From assembly GCA_016191245.1 (NCBI GenBank), contig JACPOY010000007.1, forward strand, positions 1-61,413: a stretch of DNA of 61,413 bases, written 5' to 3'. The translations under genes were made by a program, and so were the position numbers. Each line of letters begins with the position of its first letter. The stretch's first letter is position 1. The notes under the pieces were generated by a model. It saw nothing but the letters and a program-made list of their open reading frames with translations, was not told the DNA's origin and did not search any database. Below are positions 44,201-52,787 of this stretch, in pieces. Source of the DNA: Gammaproteobacteria bacterium. GTDB taxonomy: Bacteria; Pseudomonadota; Gammaproteobacteria; Berkiellales; Berkiellaceae.

Positions 44201-45982
44201 TCAACTGTCAAATTGATTCCCTATTTGTAAAAATTCTTTTAATTTTGTCTTCTCTTCATCGGAAAGTTCGCTAATTTTTGATTTTTGAAGTAATTTTTCA
44301 GTATATTGCTCCCGACCTATTACTTCTAAACGGGCAATTGCCCCACAAAATTCTGCTTCTAACCCCTCATCTGGAATAATTGCTATCTTTTTTTCACATT
44401 CTTGTAGTCGTTTTAGTTCAAAGCCATTTTCTTGTAACTTTTTACGCAATTGTTCTGTCAAAGCACTAGGATTTTGTTTAAGGAGGTTAATTAATCCATG
44501 AAAAAGTTCCATGCCAGGGGCTATAATTTCATTACTCAATGCTGGCAGTTTTTGCATCAATACATTAAAAAGTTCCGGTTTTTTCAGTAACAGCGCACTC
44601 GCAATATTCGCCGTTTCCATGGGCTGTGGTGGTGGTGCTACTTTAAGTCGGGTGTTCCCCTTAGGAGAATAAAAACTGCGAAAAGCCTTTTCACCCCTCA
44701 CCACCTGCGGCGTGCTCGATAATATTTTAGCCAACTGCTCATACATCATTTCTTTAAAAATACCCGCGGGAATGCTTTCTATCATTGGGCGGGCGATATT
44801 TGCCAAATGTGCTCGATTATCCACAGAATCTGGCGTTACTTTTGAACATAACGTTGCAAAAAAATATTCAGATAAAGGGGTGCCATTTTTTACTAATGTT
44901 TGAAAAGAGGCCGCCCCATATTGACGTACATAAGAATCAGGATCTTCACCTTGCGGTAAAAAGACAAAACGCACTTGTCTGCCTTCGCTTAATAAACCCA
45001 ATACCAATTGTAATGCTTTCCATGCAGCACCTTGGCCTGCTTTATCTCCATCAAAACAGAAAACTATTTCGGGCACCATATGCATTAATGTTTGCAAATG
45101 ATGACTGGTAATTGCTGTCCCTAAAGTGGCAACGGCTCCTGTCACGCCATATTGTGCTAAAGCCACCACATCCATGTAGCCTTCGACAACAATCGCTCTT
45201 TGCCATTTTTCTTTGGCATGCAAAGCCTCATGTAACCCATACAAACAATGCCCTTTTTGGAAGATAGGGGACTCCGGCGAATTTAGGTATTTGGGTTGGC
45301 TTTTATCCATCACTCTGGCGCCAAAACCAATGACGTCGCCTCGTCTATCGCGAATAGGAAACATAATACGTTCACGGAATCTATCATAAAAACGCCCCGA
45401 AGCGTGTTTAATAATTAACCCCGTCTCTTCCAACACTTTAAAGGTTTCATTTTCGTCTTGAAAGCTTTTGAGTAAATTATCCCAGCCATTGGGTGCAAAA
45501 CCTAAACTAAACTCTTTGGCGATAAGGCCAGTTAAACCGCGCTTTTTAAGATATTCTACTGCAACCTTTGCTTCAGGATGATTTTTCAATTGATGAGCAT
45601 AAAATTCCGCACAACGATTCAACACCGAAGTCGTGCCATGTTTGATTTGCATCCTGGCTGCTTCATGCGGATCTTTAGGAACAGTTAATCCAACACGAGT
45701 CGCCAAACGCTCCACGGCATCAACAAAATTTAAAGAGTGATAATCCATTAAAAATCGAATGGCATCGCCATGCGCAGAGCAGCCAAAACAATGATAAAAC
45801 TGCTTCGTCTGACTGACGGTAAATGAGGGGGTTTTCTCATGATGAAAAGGGCAACAAGCACTATAGTTGGCCCCATTCTTTTTTAAGCTAATACTTTCTT
45901 GAATTAATGGCACGATATCGGTTTTGGCTAATACCGATTCGATAAAACTTTCTGGAATACGCCCACCAGATGAACCTGACAT
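44201..45982 (-). CDS. dnaG: DNA primase DnaG
   Basis: 593 aa. The N-terminal CHC2 zinc finger (CCPFHHEKTPSF...YHCFGCSAHGD), the catalytic core and Toprim domain (VVEGYMDVVALAQYGV and FCFDGDKAGQGAAWKAL) and a C-terminal helicase-binding region are present. It synthesises RNA primers at replication forks. It is the middle gene of the rpsU-yqeY-dnaG-rpoD series. No abnormality is seen in the key motifs. Confidence 0.97.
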   Translation of the reverse strand: MSGSSGGRIPESFIESVLAKTDIVPLIQESISLKKNGANYSACCPFHHEKTPSFTVSQTKQFYHCFGCSAHGDAIRFLMDYHSLNFVDAVERLATRVGLTVPKDPHEAARMQIKHGTTSVLNRCAEFYAHQLKNHPEAKVAVEYLKKRGLTGLIAKEFSLGFAPNGWDNLLKSFQDENETFKVLEETGLIIKHASGRFYDRFRERIMFPIRDRRGDVIGFGARVMDKSQPKYLNSPESPIFQKGHCLYGLHEALHAKEKWQRAIVVEGYMDVVALAQYGVTGAVATLGTAITSHHLQTLMHMVPEIVFCFDGDKAGQGAAWKALQLVLGLLSEGRQVRFVFLPQGEDPDSYVRQYGAASFQTLVKNGTPLSEYFFATLCSKVTPDSVDNRAHLANIARPMIESIPAGIFKEMMYEQLAKILSSTPQVVRGEKAFRSFYSPKGNTRLKVAPPPQPMETANIASALLLKKPELFNVLMQKLPALSNEIIAPGMELFHGLINLLKQNPSALTEQLRKKLQENGFELKRLQECEKKIAIIPDEGLEAEFCGAIARLEVIGREQYTEKLLQKSKISELSDEEKTKLKEFLQIGNQFDS

Positions 45983-46004
45983 GCTTGTATCCCTCTAGGA
46001 TCCC

Positions 46005-46466
46005 CTAGTTTTTGGCGCTCAACAGGGCTTTGATCTTCGCACTGACTTGCCCCATATCTGCACGCCCTTGTAGCTTTGGTTTAAGAATTGCCATGACTTT
46101 CGCCATGTCTTGCATCGCGGCTGCATTGGTTTCTTTGATAGCTGAAGAGACCATCTCGGTAATTTCTTCTTCGCTTAATGCTGCTGGCATGAAAGATTGA
46201 ATCACTTCAATTTCATATTGTTCTTGAGCGGATAATTCGGGACGACCTGCCGCATTGAATTGTTCAATTGAATCGCGACGCTGTTTTAGCATTTTATCGA
46301 GAACGGCAAGTTCACGTGTTTCATCCAACACAATGCGCTCGTCTACTTCAATACGTTTGAAGTCGGCAAGGATTAATCGAATGACATTGAGTCTTTCTTT
46401 AGCTTGCGCCCGCATGGCCGCTTTCATTTCTTCGGTCACTTGTTCTTTAATGCTCTTTTTTGACAT
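46005..46466 (-). CDS. yqeY: GatB/YqeY domain protein
   Basis: 153 aa from the ATG at 46466, which has a GGAG ribosome binding site; the frame extends 42 codons upstream but those do not fit the family. The YqeY pattern is clear: KEQVTEEMKAAMRAQAKERLNVIRLILADFKRIEVDER, then VIQSFMPAALSEEEI and MAKVMAILKPKLQGRADMGQVSAKIKALL. The domain is related to the tRNA-binding tail of GatB. It is placed between rpsU and dnaG as in many proteobacteria. Precise function is not settled for the family. Confidence 0.93.
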   Translation of the reverse strand: MSKKSIKEQVTEEMKAAMRAQAKERLNVIRLILADFKRIEVDERIVLDETRELAVLDKMLKQRRDSIEQFNAAGRPELSAQEQYEIEVIQSFMPAALSEEEITEMVSSAIKETNAAAMQDMAKVMAILKPKLQGRADMGQVSAKIKALLSAKN

Positions 46467-46664
46467 ACAAGTACTCCAAGTTGCAACCTGACGGGCGCTT
46501 ACCCTGCGCAGCTGAATTTTCGGTGTTGTTGGTTTCGCGTCTCTCGCAACAGTCATGTATTTTTTATACACTCCTGTTACTCGAACGCTCACCGCCTAAC
46601 CGACGAGGTCCCCCTTGAGGGGAAAAATCATCTACTGTGGGCAAGTAAATAAGTTTAACGAGAA

Positions 46665-46931
46665 TTAGTGTGAACGGCCGCCTGTGCGTCCTGTGCCACT
46701 ACCACTATTACTACGGCTTCCGCGCTCTGTATTCACTCTTGATTCGCGCATTTGTTTTTTGCGAAAACGCTTAATAGCAGCAGCAAGAGCACGTTTCTTC
46801 TTTTCCGAGGGAGTTTCGTGGAACTCACGACGACGCATTTCTGATAAAATACCTGATTTTTCCACTACACGTTTAAAACGACGAATTGCCGAATCAAACC
46901 CTTCATTTTCCCGTACCTTAATTCCCGGCAT
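46665..46931 (-). CDS. rpsU: 30S ribosomal protein S21, with extended tail
   Basis: 88 aa from the MPGIKVREN start; four further codons upstream are not part of the family. The S21 core ([48 protein letters not shown]) is complete. S21 is usually about 71 residues; here a Ser/Gly/Arg-rich tail of nearly 20 residues ([19 protein letters not shown]) is added. The tail is likely flexible and RNA-contacting. It is divergent from tsaD across a 226-bp region that should hold both promoters. Confidence 0.95.
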   Translation of the reverse strand: MPGIKVRENEGFDSAIRRFKRVVEKSGILSEMRRREFHETPSEKKKRALAAAIKRFRKKQMRESRVNTERGSRSNSGSGTGRTGGRSH

Positions 46932-47157
46932 GAATAGAATCACCTTTATGATTTAGTTAATATAATTATAACCCAACCCAGAACCACAAATTCGTAAATA
47001 TACCTAAGCTGGCTATTGAACTATACACCATAATATGGACAATACAACCAGCACCAGATAAGACTACATTGGTTAGTCCCCGGGTGGGCGGCCATTTTAC
47101 AACGAATTCCCTAAAAATTGTAGGCTTAAACTTACATAACACCAAATTGGACAAATA

Positions 47158-48198
47158 ATGCGCGTTTTAGGTATCGAAACCTCCTGTGATGAAACAGGAA
47201 TTGCCATTTATGATAGTAAAGCAGGGTTGCTTGCTCATCATATATTTAGCCAAAAAGCTCACAATGAGTACGGCGGCGTCGTGCCTGAATTGGCCTCAAG
47301 GGATCATGTTCGTAAAGTCTTACCCATGATTCAAGGGGTACTTAAAGAAGCAAAGCTGGCCCCCCAAGATATCGACGGCATTGCTTATACCGCGGGCCCC
47401 GGCTTAGTCGGCGCTTTAATGGTCGGCGCCGTCGTGGCTCAGAGCCTGCGTTTTGCTTGGGACATACCTGCCGTTGGGGTCCATCATATGGAAGGGCATT
47501 TATTAGCCCCCATGCTGGAAGCCAACCCACCGCCCTTTCCCTTTCTGGCATTATTAGTTTCAGGAGGCCATTCCCAGCTCATTAAAGTCACCCAATTGGG
47601 GGAATATGAGATTTTGGGAGAATCTTTAGATGATGCCGCAGGGGAGGCTTTTGATAAAACGGCCAAATTATTAGGCTTACCTTATCCTGGCGGTCCGCAT
47701 TTAGCCAAAATAGCAGTTTTGGGTAACCCTGAACGCTATGCATTCCCCAGACCCCTTTTAGATAGGGGCTTAGACTTTAGTTTCAGTGGTTTGAAAACTG
47801 CCGTGAGCAATGCCTTTGCCAAAAGTGACAAAAGCGAACAAACCATTGCTGATATTGCAGCAAGCTTTGAACAGGCCGTGATTGATACTTTAATCACGAA
47901 ATCTTTGCGCGCTTTACAAATGACCGATCTGAAGCAAATTATTATTGCCGGTGGTGTTGGCGCCAATCAAAAACTGCGCGATACATTATTTCAGCTCGGT
48001 GAAAAACAAGGCTTCAAAGTGTATTATCCTCGTCCTATTTTTTGCACCGATAATGGCGCCATGATTGCTTATGCGGGTTGTATGCGCTTGTTAGCTGGGG
48101 AAATAGAAGATTATAAAATTAATGTGCGTGCAAGGTGGCCCCTAACAGAACTAAAGTCCCCTTCATTTATTCCCTCTCCCCTTGCGGGAGAGGGCTAG
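47158..48198 (+). CDS. tsaD: tRNA N6-threonylcarbamoyltransferase TsaD
   Basis: 346 aa. It transfers the threonylcarbamoyl group to A37 of ANN-decoding tRNAs, with TsaB, TsaE and the AMP donor made by TsaC. Landmarks are [15 protein letters not shown] at the start, the metal site [16 protein letters not shown] and [22 protein letters not shown]. The last eight codons (IPSPLAGEG) are encoded by a REP-like palindrome, so the normal C-terminus has been replaced or extended by repeat DNA. It ends 14 bp before the convergent plsY. Confidence 0.97.
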   Translation: MRVLGIETSCDETGIAIYDSKAGLLAHHIFSQKAHNEYGGVVPELASRDHVRKVLPMIQGVLKEAKLAPQDIDGIAYTAGPGLVGALMVGAVVAQSLRFAWDIPAVGVHHMEGHLLAPMLEANPPPFPFLALLVSGGHSQLIKVTQLGEYEILGESLDDAAGEAFDKTAKLLGLPYPGGPHLAKIAVLGNPERYAFPRPLLDRGLDFSFSGLKTAVSNAFAKSDKSEQTIADIAASFEQAVIDTLITKSLRALQMTDLKQIIIAGGVGANQKLRDTLFQLGEKQGFKVYYPRPIFCTDNGAMIAYAGCMRLLAGEIEDYKINVRARWPLTELKSPSFIPSPLAGEG

Positions 48199-48209
48199 GG
48201 TGAGGGGAT
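48168..48209. repeat. REP-like palindrome overlapping tsaD 3' end
   Basis: CCCTCTCCCCTTGCGGGAGAGGG with flanking TAGGGTGAGGGG, written here as CTCTCCCCTTGCGGGAGAG. It matches the unit at 41872-41912 in opposite orientation. It forms a hairpin between the convergent tsaD and plsY genes and may act as a bidirectional terminator. Confidence 0.85.
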
Positions 48210-48211
48210 TC

Positions 48212-48826
48212 TTAAGATGCCTTCTTAAAACTCGACTTTGTTTCTTTGCCTGTGACTAATCTTTCAATATTTGCTCGATGTTTAATGAGAATGATTATCG
48301 CTAATATGGCAAGTGCTGGCGCATAGCGTTTATCTAAAAATCCCCAGGCCCAAAACGGCATGCTCACGATAGCAATCAATGCCGATAATGAAGAATAACG
48401 ACAAAGCGCGAACACACCAATCCAGACAAAAATAAAGATCCCACCTAAAGAAGGAGAAAGTGCAAGCAATCCTCCCAACGCGGTAGCTACCCCTTTGCCA
48501 CCTTTAAATTGAAAAAAGACGGGATAAAGATGCCCAGCAATCGCTGCTAATAACACCGCGCTAATGATATAAGGATTTTGCGTTGCCAATTTAACCAACA
48601 AGACTGGCACGGCGCCTTTTGCAACATCACAAAGCAGAGTTAATGCTGCGGGGAATTTCCCCCCTAAACGTAATACATTGGTTGCGCCAGGATTTTTTGA
48701 GCCTTCCATGCGTGGATCAGGCAAACGAAATAATTTACAAATTAAAATAGCACTAGAAATGGAGCCTAAGAGATATCCTCCGGTGACGCCCGCTATCAAC
48801 ACTGCCACTTCTATGATATTTATCAT
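48212..48826 (-). CDS. plsY: Acyl-phosphate glycerol-3-phosphate acyltransferase PlsY
   Basis: 204 aa. An integral membrane enzyme with about five helices that acylates glycerol-3-phosphate from acyl phosphate, the first step of phospholipid synthesis with PlsX. Conserved loops are GSISSAIL, GSKNPGATNVLR and FKGGKGVATALGG, in the expected order. It is convergent with tsaD and divergent from folB, whose start is 105 bp away. No unusual features. Confidence 0.96.
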   Translation of the reverse strand: MINIIEVAVLIAGVTGGYLLGSISSAILICKLFRLPDPRMEGSKNPGATNVLRLGGKFPAALTLLCDVAKGAVPVLLVKLATQNPYIISAVLLAAIAGHLYPVFFQFKGGKGVATALGGLLALSPSLGGIFIFVWIGVFALCRYSSLSALIAIVSMPFWAWGFLDKRYAPALAILAIIILIKHRANIERLVTGKETKSSFKKAS

Positions 48827-48931
48827 GAATTAACCTATCTAACTAAAATTACTGAGTGCAAGCACTATCTTAACAGTTAAATATTTCAAAAATCTAAGGT
48901 ATAGTCCCTTTTCTTCTAAAAGGGGGCGGCA

Positions 48932-49282
48932 ATGGACAAAATAGTCATCAGTGATATTAAACTCAATACGATCATTGGGGTTTATGATTGGGAAAAACAA
49001 GCCTCCCAAAATATTCATCTTGATATTGCACTCTCGACCGATGCTAAAAAAATCGCGGCAACTGATGACTTAAGTCATGCTATTGATTATTCGGCTGTGA
49101 TTAAACATATTTTTGATTATGTACAAACCAATCATTTCCAGTTAATTGAAACCCTAGCAGAAAAGCTTGCCACTGAAGTGTTGCAACATTTTTCCACCGA
49201 ATGGGTGCAAATTACTTTGCATAAACCCGGTGCCTTGCTGCAAGCAAAAGATGTCTCCATCACAATAGAACGCACGAAATAA
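48932..49282 (+). CDS. folB: Dihydroneopterin aldolase FolB
   Basis: 116 aa. It cleaves 7,8-dihydroneopterin in folate synthesis. Family motifs are IKLNTIIGVYDWEKQASQNIHLDI, then DYSAVIKHIFDYVQTNHFQLIETLAEKLA, with the catalytic Lys near KPGALLQAKDVSI. A strong purine-rich ribosome binding site precedes the ATG. Its TAA stop overlaps the next gene's start (TAATG), so the two are coupled. Confidence 0.96.
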   Translation: MDKIVISDIKLNTIIGVYDWEKQASQNIHLDIALSTDAKKIAATDDLSHAIDYSAVIKHIFDYVQTNHFQLIETLAEKLATEVLQHFSTEWVQITLHKPGALLQAKDVSITIERTK

Positions 49283-50442
49283 TGCATTTACCTGCACCCT
49301 CACAAGATGCTTTAGCACATCAACAAAAATTACTTAGTTTTCTTGAATCTGTTTATCATAAAAAAGGTCCGCTCTCTTTTGCTGAATTTATGCAAATAGC
49401 ACTTTATGCCCCAGGCCTTGGATATTATAGCGCAGGCAGTCAAAAATTTGGAAAAGCAGGTGATTTTATTACTGCGCCTTTAATTTCCCCACTTTTTTCA
49501 CAATGCCTTGGCGCACAGTGCGCTGAAATTTTAACCTCACTAAATCATCCGCAAGCCAGCATCCTAGAATTAGGCGCAGGTAGTGGCATCATGGCTTGCG
49601 ATATTATTTTAACGCTTACCCAACAAAAACAATTACCCTATCGCTATTATATTTTAGAGGTAAGCGCAGAATTACGACAACGTCAACAACAATTACTCAA
49701 ACAACATTGCCCTGAATATATTGATAATATCATTTGGCTAGACTCGCTCCCGAAAGAACCTATTATCGGCATTATCCTAGGCAATGAAGTGATTGATGCG
49801 ATGCCTGTGCATTTATTTCAAATCTCTTCCAATAATGAAGTCTTAGAGGGGATGGTGACTCTTTCAGAGCAACAATGGCAATATCATTTTGACAAACCCA
49901 TTACCGATGAACTTGCAGATCGTGTTAATGCATTAGCGTTATCTTTTGAACCGGGTTACACCTCTGAAATCAATTTGGCTTTACCAGACTGGATTGGATC
50001 TTTAAATAATGCTTTAGAACAAGGTGTCATGATTTTTATTGATTATGGTTTTCCTTGTCATGAGTATTATCATCCTGACAGACACATGGGAACATTGATG
50101 TGTCATTATCGACATCATGCACATCACAACCCTTTGCTTTATATCGGATTACAAGATATCACAGCACATGTTGATTTTACCGCTGTTGCGCTAGCGGGTG
50201 TACACTGTGGCTTACGAGTGGCTGGCTTTACCAATCAAGCCGCATTTCTTATCGCCAATGATTTAACGCATTTTGCAGATAATCCACAAGACACCGCTCA
50301 ACAAATTGCTTATTCGCAACAAATTCAGCAATTAACGCATCCCCATGAAATGGGCGAATTATTCAAGGTCATTGCTTTAGCGAAAAATTACGAAGAACCC
50401 TTACAAGGCTTTCAACTAATCGACCAACGGCATCGGTTATAA
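49282..50442 (+). CDS. SAM-dependent methyltransferase, NDUFAF7/MidA family
   Basis: 386 aa. The fold matches DUF185/MidA proteins, whose eukaryotic member dimethylates an arginine of complex I. Motifs are FAEFMQIALYAPGLGYYSAG, GDFITAPLISPLFSQCLG, LELGAGSGIMACDI (SAM loop) and GNEVIDAMPVH. It is cytosolic. The start overlaps folB by one base, a frequent pairing in gammaproteobacteria. The bacterial substrate is not known. Confidence 0.92.
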   Translation: MHLPAPSQDALAHQQKLLSFLESVYHKKGPLSFAEFMQIALYAPGLGYYSAGSQKFGKAGDFITAPLISPLFSQCLGAQCAEILTSLNHPQASILELGAGSGIMACDIILTLTQQKQLPYRYYILEVSAELRQRQQQLLKQHCPEYIDNIIWLDSLPKEPIIGIILGNEVIDAMPVHLFQISSNNEVLEGMVTLSEQQWQYHFDKPITDELADRVNALALSFEPGYTSEINLALPDWIGSLNNALEQGVMIFIDYGFPCHEYYHPDRHMGTLMCHYRHHAHHNPLLYIGLQDITAHVDFTAVALAGVHCGLRVAGFTNQAAFLIANDLTHFADNPQDTAQQIAYSQQIQQLTHPHEMGELFKVIALAKNYEEPLQGFQLIDQRHRL

Positions 50443-50528
50443 TCTCTTTTTATCCAGTCCTTTATTTCACTTTTTTCATTCCTTTTTTTATACTAAAAAG
50501 ACTCAATGTTATAAAAAAAGAGGAAATT

Positions 50529-50930
50529 ATGCTGAATTTTCTTAGGAAAGTTGGCGCATTCATTGATACGATGGAATATATTCCTCGCATCTATGTGTTA
50601 AATCCTGCAAGAAATTTCTTACATCACTGGTTTCCACACTCAATAGCGCCTGTATGTCGCAATAGTGATTTTATTTGCTCACATAGCAATGGCTTAATTA
50701 AACTTGCAGATGTGGTGCCAAACTTTGTCATGGATGGCACTGATTTGATTGCAGAACATCCCTATCGAACGCTGGGTGTGTTGGCAGGTAGCACAGGGCT
50801 CTTGACTGCATATCTGTATTATCGTCATCACAATCAACCTCAAAGTACCAGTGCTGAAATAAGGCATGTTGAACGTCGGCAATTACACACCGCATTTTTA
50901 CGAACTAAAGCTTTACGTAAAAGTGATTAA
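50529..50930 (+). CDS. Hypothetical protein with one membrane helix, 133 aa
   Basis: Not recognised. Residues 1-80 contain aromatic, His- and Cys-bearing segments (FLHHWFPHSIAPVCRNSDFICSH, in parts) and a single predicted transmembrane helix (about 88-108, TLGVLAGSTGLLTAYLYYR) precedes a basic tail (RRQLHTAFLRTKALRK). A GAGGAAATT ribosome binding site fits the ATG. It is convergent with cca with a 4-bp overlap. Confidence 0.65.
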   Translation: MLNFLRKVGAFIDTMEYIPRIYVLNPARNFLHHWFPHSIAPVCRNSDFICSHSNGLIKLADVVPNFVMDGTDLIAEHPYRTLGVLAGSTGLLTAYLYYRHHNQPQSTSAEIRHVERRQLHTAFLRTKALRKSD

Positions 50931-52153
50931 TTCTTTAAAAAAGATTTGATAGTAGCTTCTCTTGCCTGGTGAATCGCCAATTTTATAGCTTCGCCGCCTT
51001 TTTCTTTCACATTAGCTATTATATTTGCAATATCAACATCTTGTGCTCTTGCAAAAGCCAAGCGAAGTAAATTTCCAGATCGGTATTCTTGATATTCATA
51101 ACCCGGCCTTCCTCTAAAATCAGCTTCACAAGCAAGAATGATTTGATCAAAGCGTTCTGGACGACGAAATGCATCACAATGCTCAAATAATTGTAAAATG
51201 TCTATCGCACTTAAAGTAGGAGTGGCATGTATCATACCATGATATTTGGTCACCAATCTTGCCAAAGTTTGAAAATCTTGTGGTACTTTCAAGCGTTGGC
51301 ACAGCTTTAATACTAACGCCTCACCTTTTTCTTCGTGCCCTGAGTGACTCGGTAAGTTTTCTTTTGGTGTCAGGGCTTTGCCAACATCATGTAAAAGAGA
51401 AGCAAATCGTACGCTTGGATCTTTGGTTAATCTGGCAGCTTGATTTAACACTAATTCTATATGGATCCCGGTGTCTTTTTCTGGATGATGTTCTAATTTT
51501 TGAGGAACGCCATAGAGTGCATCAATTTCCGGAAATAAAATTTTTAAATTATTGCTTTGACGCAATGCCTGAATAAAAGCAACGGGTGTTGATTCGGAAA
51601 GTGCTTTCAACAATTCTTTGCATACTCGCTCTGGCACCAAAAAATCTAATTCGCCCTTTTTGCCCATACTTTGCATGAGCGCTAACGTTTCAGGTGCGAT
51701 GCGAAACCCCATCCCCACAAAACGCGCAGCAAAACGCGCCACTCTTAATACTCGAACGGGATCTTCTTCAAAAGCGGGGGAAACATGGCGCAACCATTTA
51801 TTTTTAATATCCTCTTGGCCACCATAGGGATCAATGATTTTACCCTCTGGCGTTTTTGCCATGGCATTGATGGTGAGATCTCGCCGTGCTAAATCTTGTT
51901 CTAAAGTTACATTGGTTGAAGTATCGAAAGTAAAACCATGATAACCACCGGATACTTTGCGTTCAATTCGCGCCAGTGCATATTCTTCTTTTGTTTGGGG
52001 ATGCAAAAAGACCGGGAAAAATTTACCTACCGGTGTATAGTTAAGTGCTAACATATCAACTTGAGAAGCCCCAACAACAACCCAGTCACGCTCTCCTACT
52101 TCAAGCCCTAAAAGCTCATCACGCACTGCGCCACCGACAAGATATACTTTCAT
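50927..52153 (-). CDS. cca: CCA-adding tRNA nucleotidyltransferase
   Basis: 408 aa from the ATG at 52153, which has an AGGGGGG ribosome binding site; the frame extends 22 codons upstream but MKVYLVGGAVRDELLG is the family start. It adds or repairs the 3' CCA of tRNAs, needed here because the visible tRNA gene lacks an encoded CCA. The head domain has GGAVRDELLGL, GERDWVVVGA, EYALARIERK and RRDLTINAMA; the C-terminal HD domain has FASLLHDVGKALTP. Its start overlaps rsmD by 4 bp. Confidence 0.96.
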   Translation of the reverse strand: MKVYLVGGAVRDELLGLEVGERDWVVVGASQVDMLALNYTPVGKFFPVFLHPQTKEEYALARIERKVSGGYHGFTFDTSTNVTLEQDLARRDLTINAMAKTPEGKIIDPYGGQEDIKNKWLRHVSPAFEEDPVRVLRVARFAARFVGMGFRIAPETLALMQSMGKKGELDFLVPERVCKELLKALSESTPVAFIQALRQSNNLKILFPEIDALYGVPQKLEHHPEKDTGIHIELVLNQAARLTKDPSVRFASLLHDVGKALTPKENLPSHSGHEEKGEALVLKLCQRLKVPQDFQTLARLVTKYHGMIHATPTLSAIDILQLFEHCDAFRRPERFDQIILACEADFRGRPGYEYQEYRSGNLLRLAFARAQDVDIANIIANVKEKGGEAIKLAIHQAREATIKSFLKN

Positions 52154-52749
52154 ATCGTTGCCCCCCTTACTAAATGATAGGCGACTTCTCCAGCTGTCTT
52201 GGCCCGAATAATTTCCCAATGTTCAGGCAAATCATTTTCTGTCAGAGGCACAGGCGCTTCAATGTATAGCAGCGTGCGATTATTCACTAAAGTACTGCCC
52301 CCTAAAGCGGCAATACTTTGGCTTAATAAGGGGGTGCCAAAAGGAGGATCAAGAAAAATAATATCAAAAGGCGGATTATTATCTTTGAGAGGTTCTAAAA
52401 AACTGATTGCACTAGCGCGATGAAATTCGCAACTTTCTGTCGCCTGCAGAAGTTTAGCTGTATTGGCGATTGATTCAATGATGGGCGGATATTTATCAAC
52501 AAAAATAACCTGTTTAGCGCCACGCGACAAGGCTTCAAATCCTAAAGCGCCTGTGCCAGCAAACAGATCTAAGCATTTTGCACCAACAATGTGCATAGCC
52601 AACCAATTAAATAGTGTTTCACGAACTCTATCGGGTGTGGGACGAAGCCCAGGATGCATCAATACTTTAATCTGGCGTCCTCGCCATTTACCGCCGATGA
52701 TCCGTATGCGGCCTTCTGATTTATGCGGATTCTTAGGTGATGGTGACAC
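52150..52749 (-). CDS. rsmD: 16S rRNA (guanine-N2) methyltransferase RsmD
   Basis: 199 aa. It methylates G966 in 16S rRNA. The N-terminus RIIGGKWRGRQIKV, then RPTPDRVRETLFNWL, the SAM loop DLFAGTGALGFEALSRGA and the catalytic DPPFGTPL (NPPY-type) are all standard. It is the upstream partner of cca in an ATGA overlap, and follows the M16 pair by 38 bp. Confidence 0.95.
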   Translation of the reverse strand: MSPSPKNPHKSEGRIRIIGGKWRGRQIKVLMHPGLRPTPDRVRETLFNWLAMHIVGAKCLDLFAGTGALGFEALSRGAKQVIFVDKYPPIIESIANTAKLLQATESCEFHRASAISFLEPLKDNNPPFDIIFLDPPFGTPLLSQSIAALGGSTLVNNRTLLYIEAPVPLTENDLPEHWEIIRAKTAGEVAYHLVRGATI

Positions 52750-52787
52750 GACGTATTTCCTCCAACATCACCTAAGGCTTCAAAACA

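Noticed and set aside
46966..47154. 62-codon minus-strand frame between rpsU and tsaD
   Set aside because: No ribosome binding site, composition not protein-like, and it fills the divergent promoter region of two conserved genes.
47342..47666. Antisense frames within tsaD
   Set aside because: Antisense shadows of a highly conserved gene; no ribosome binding sites or family match.
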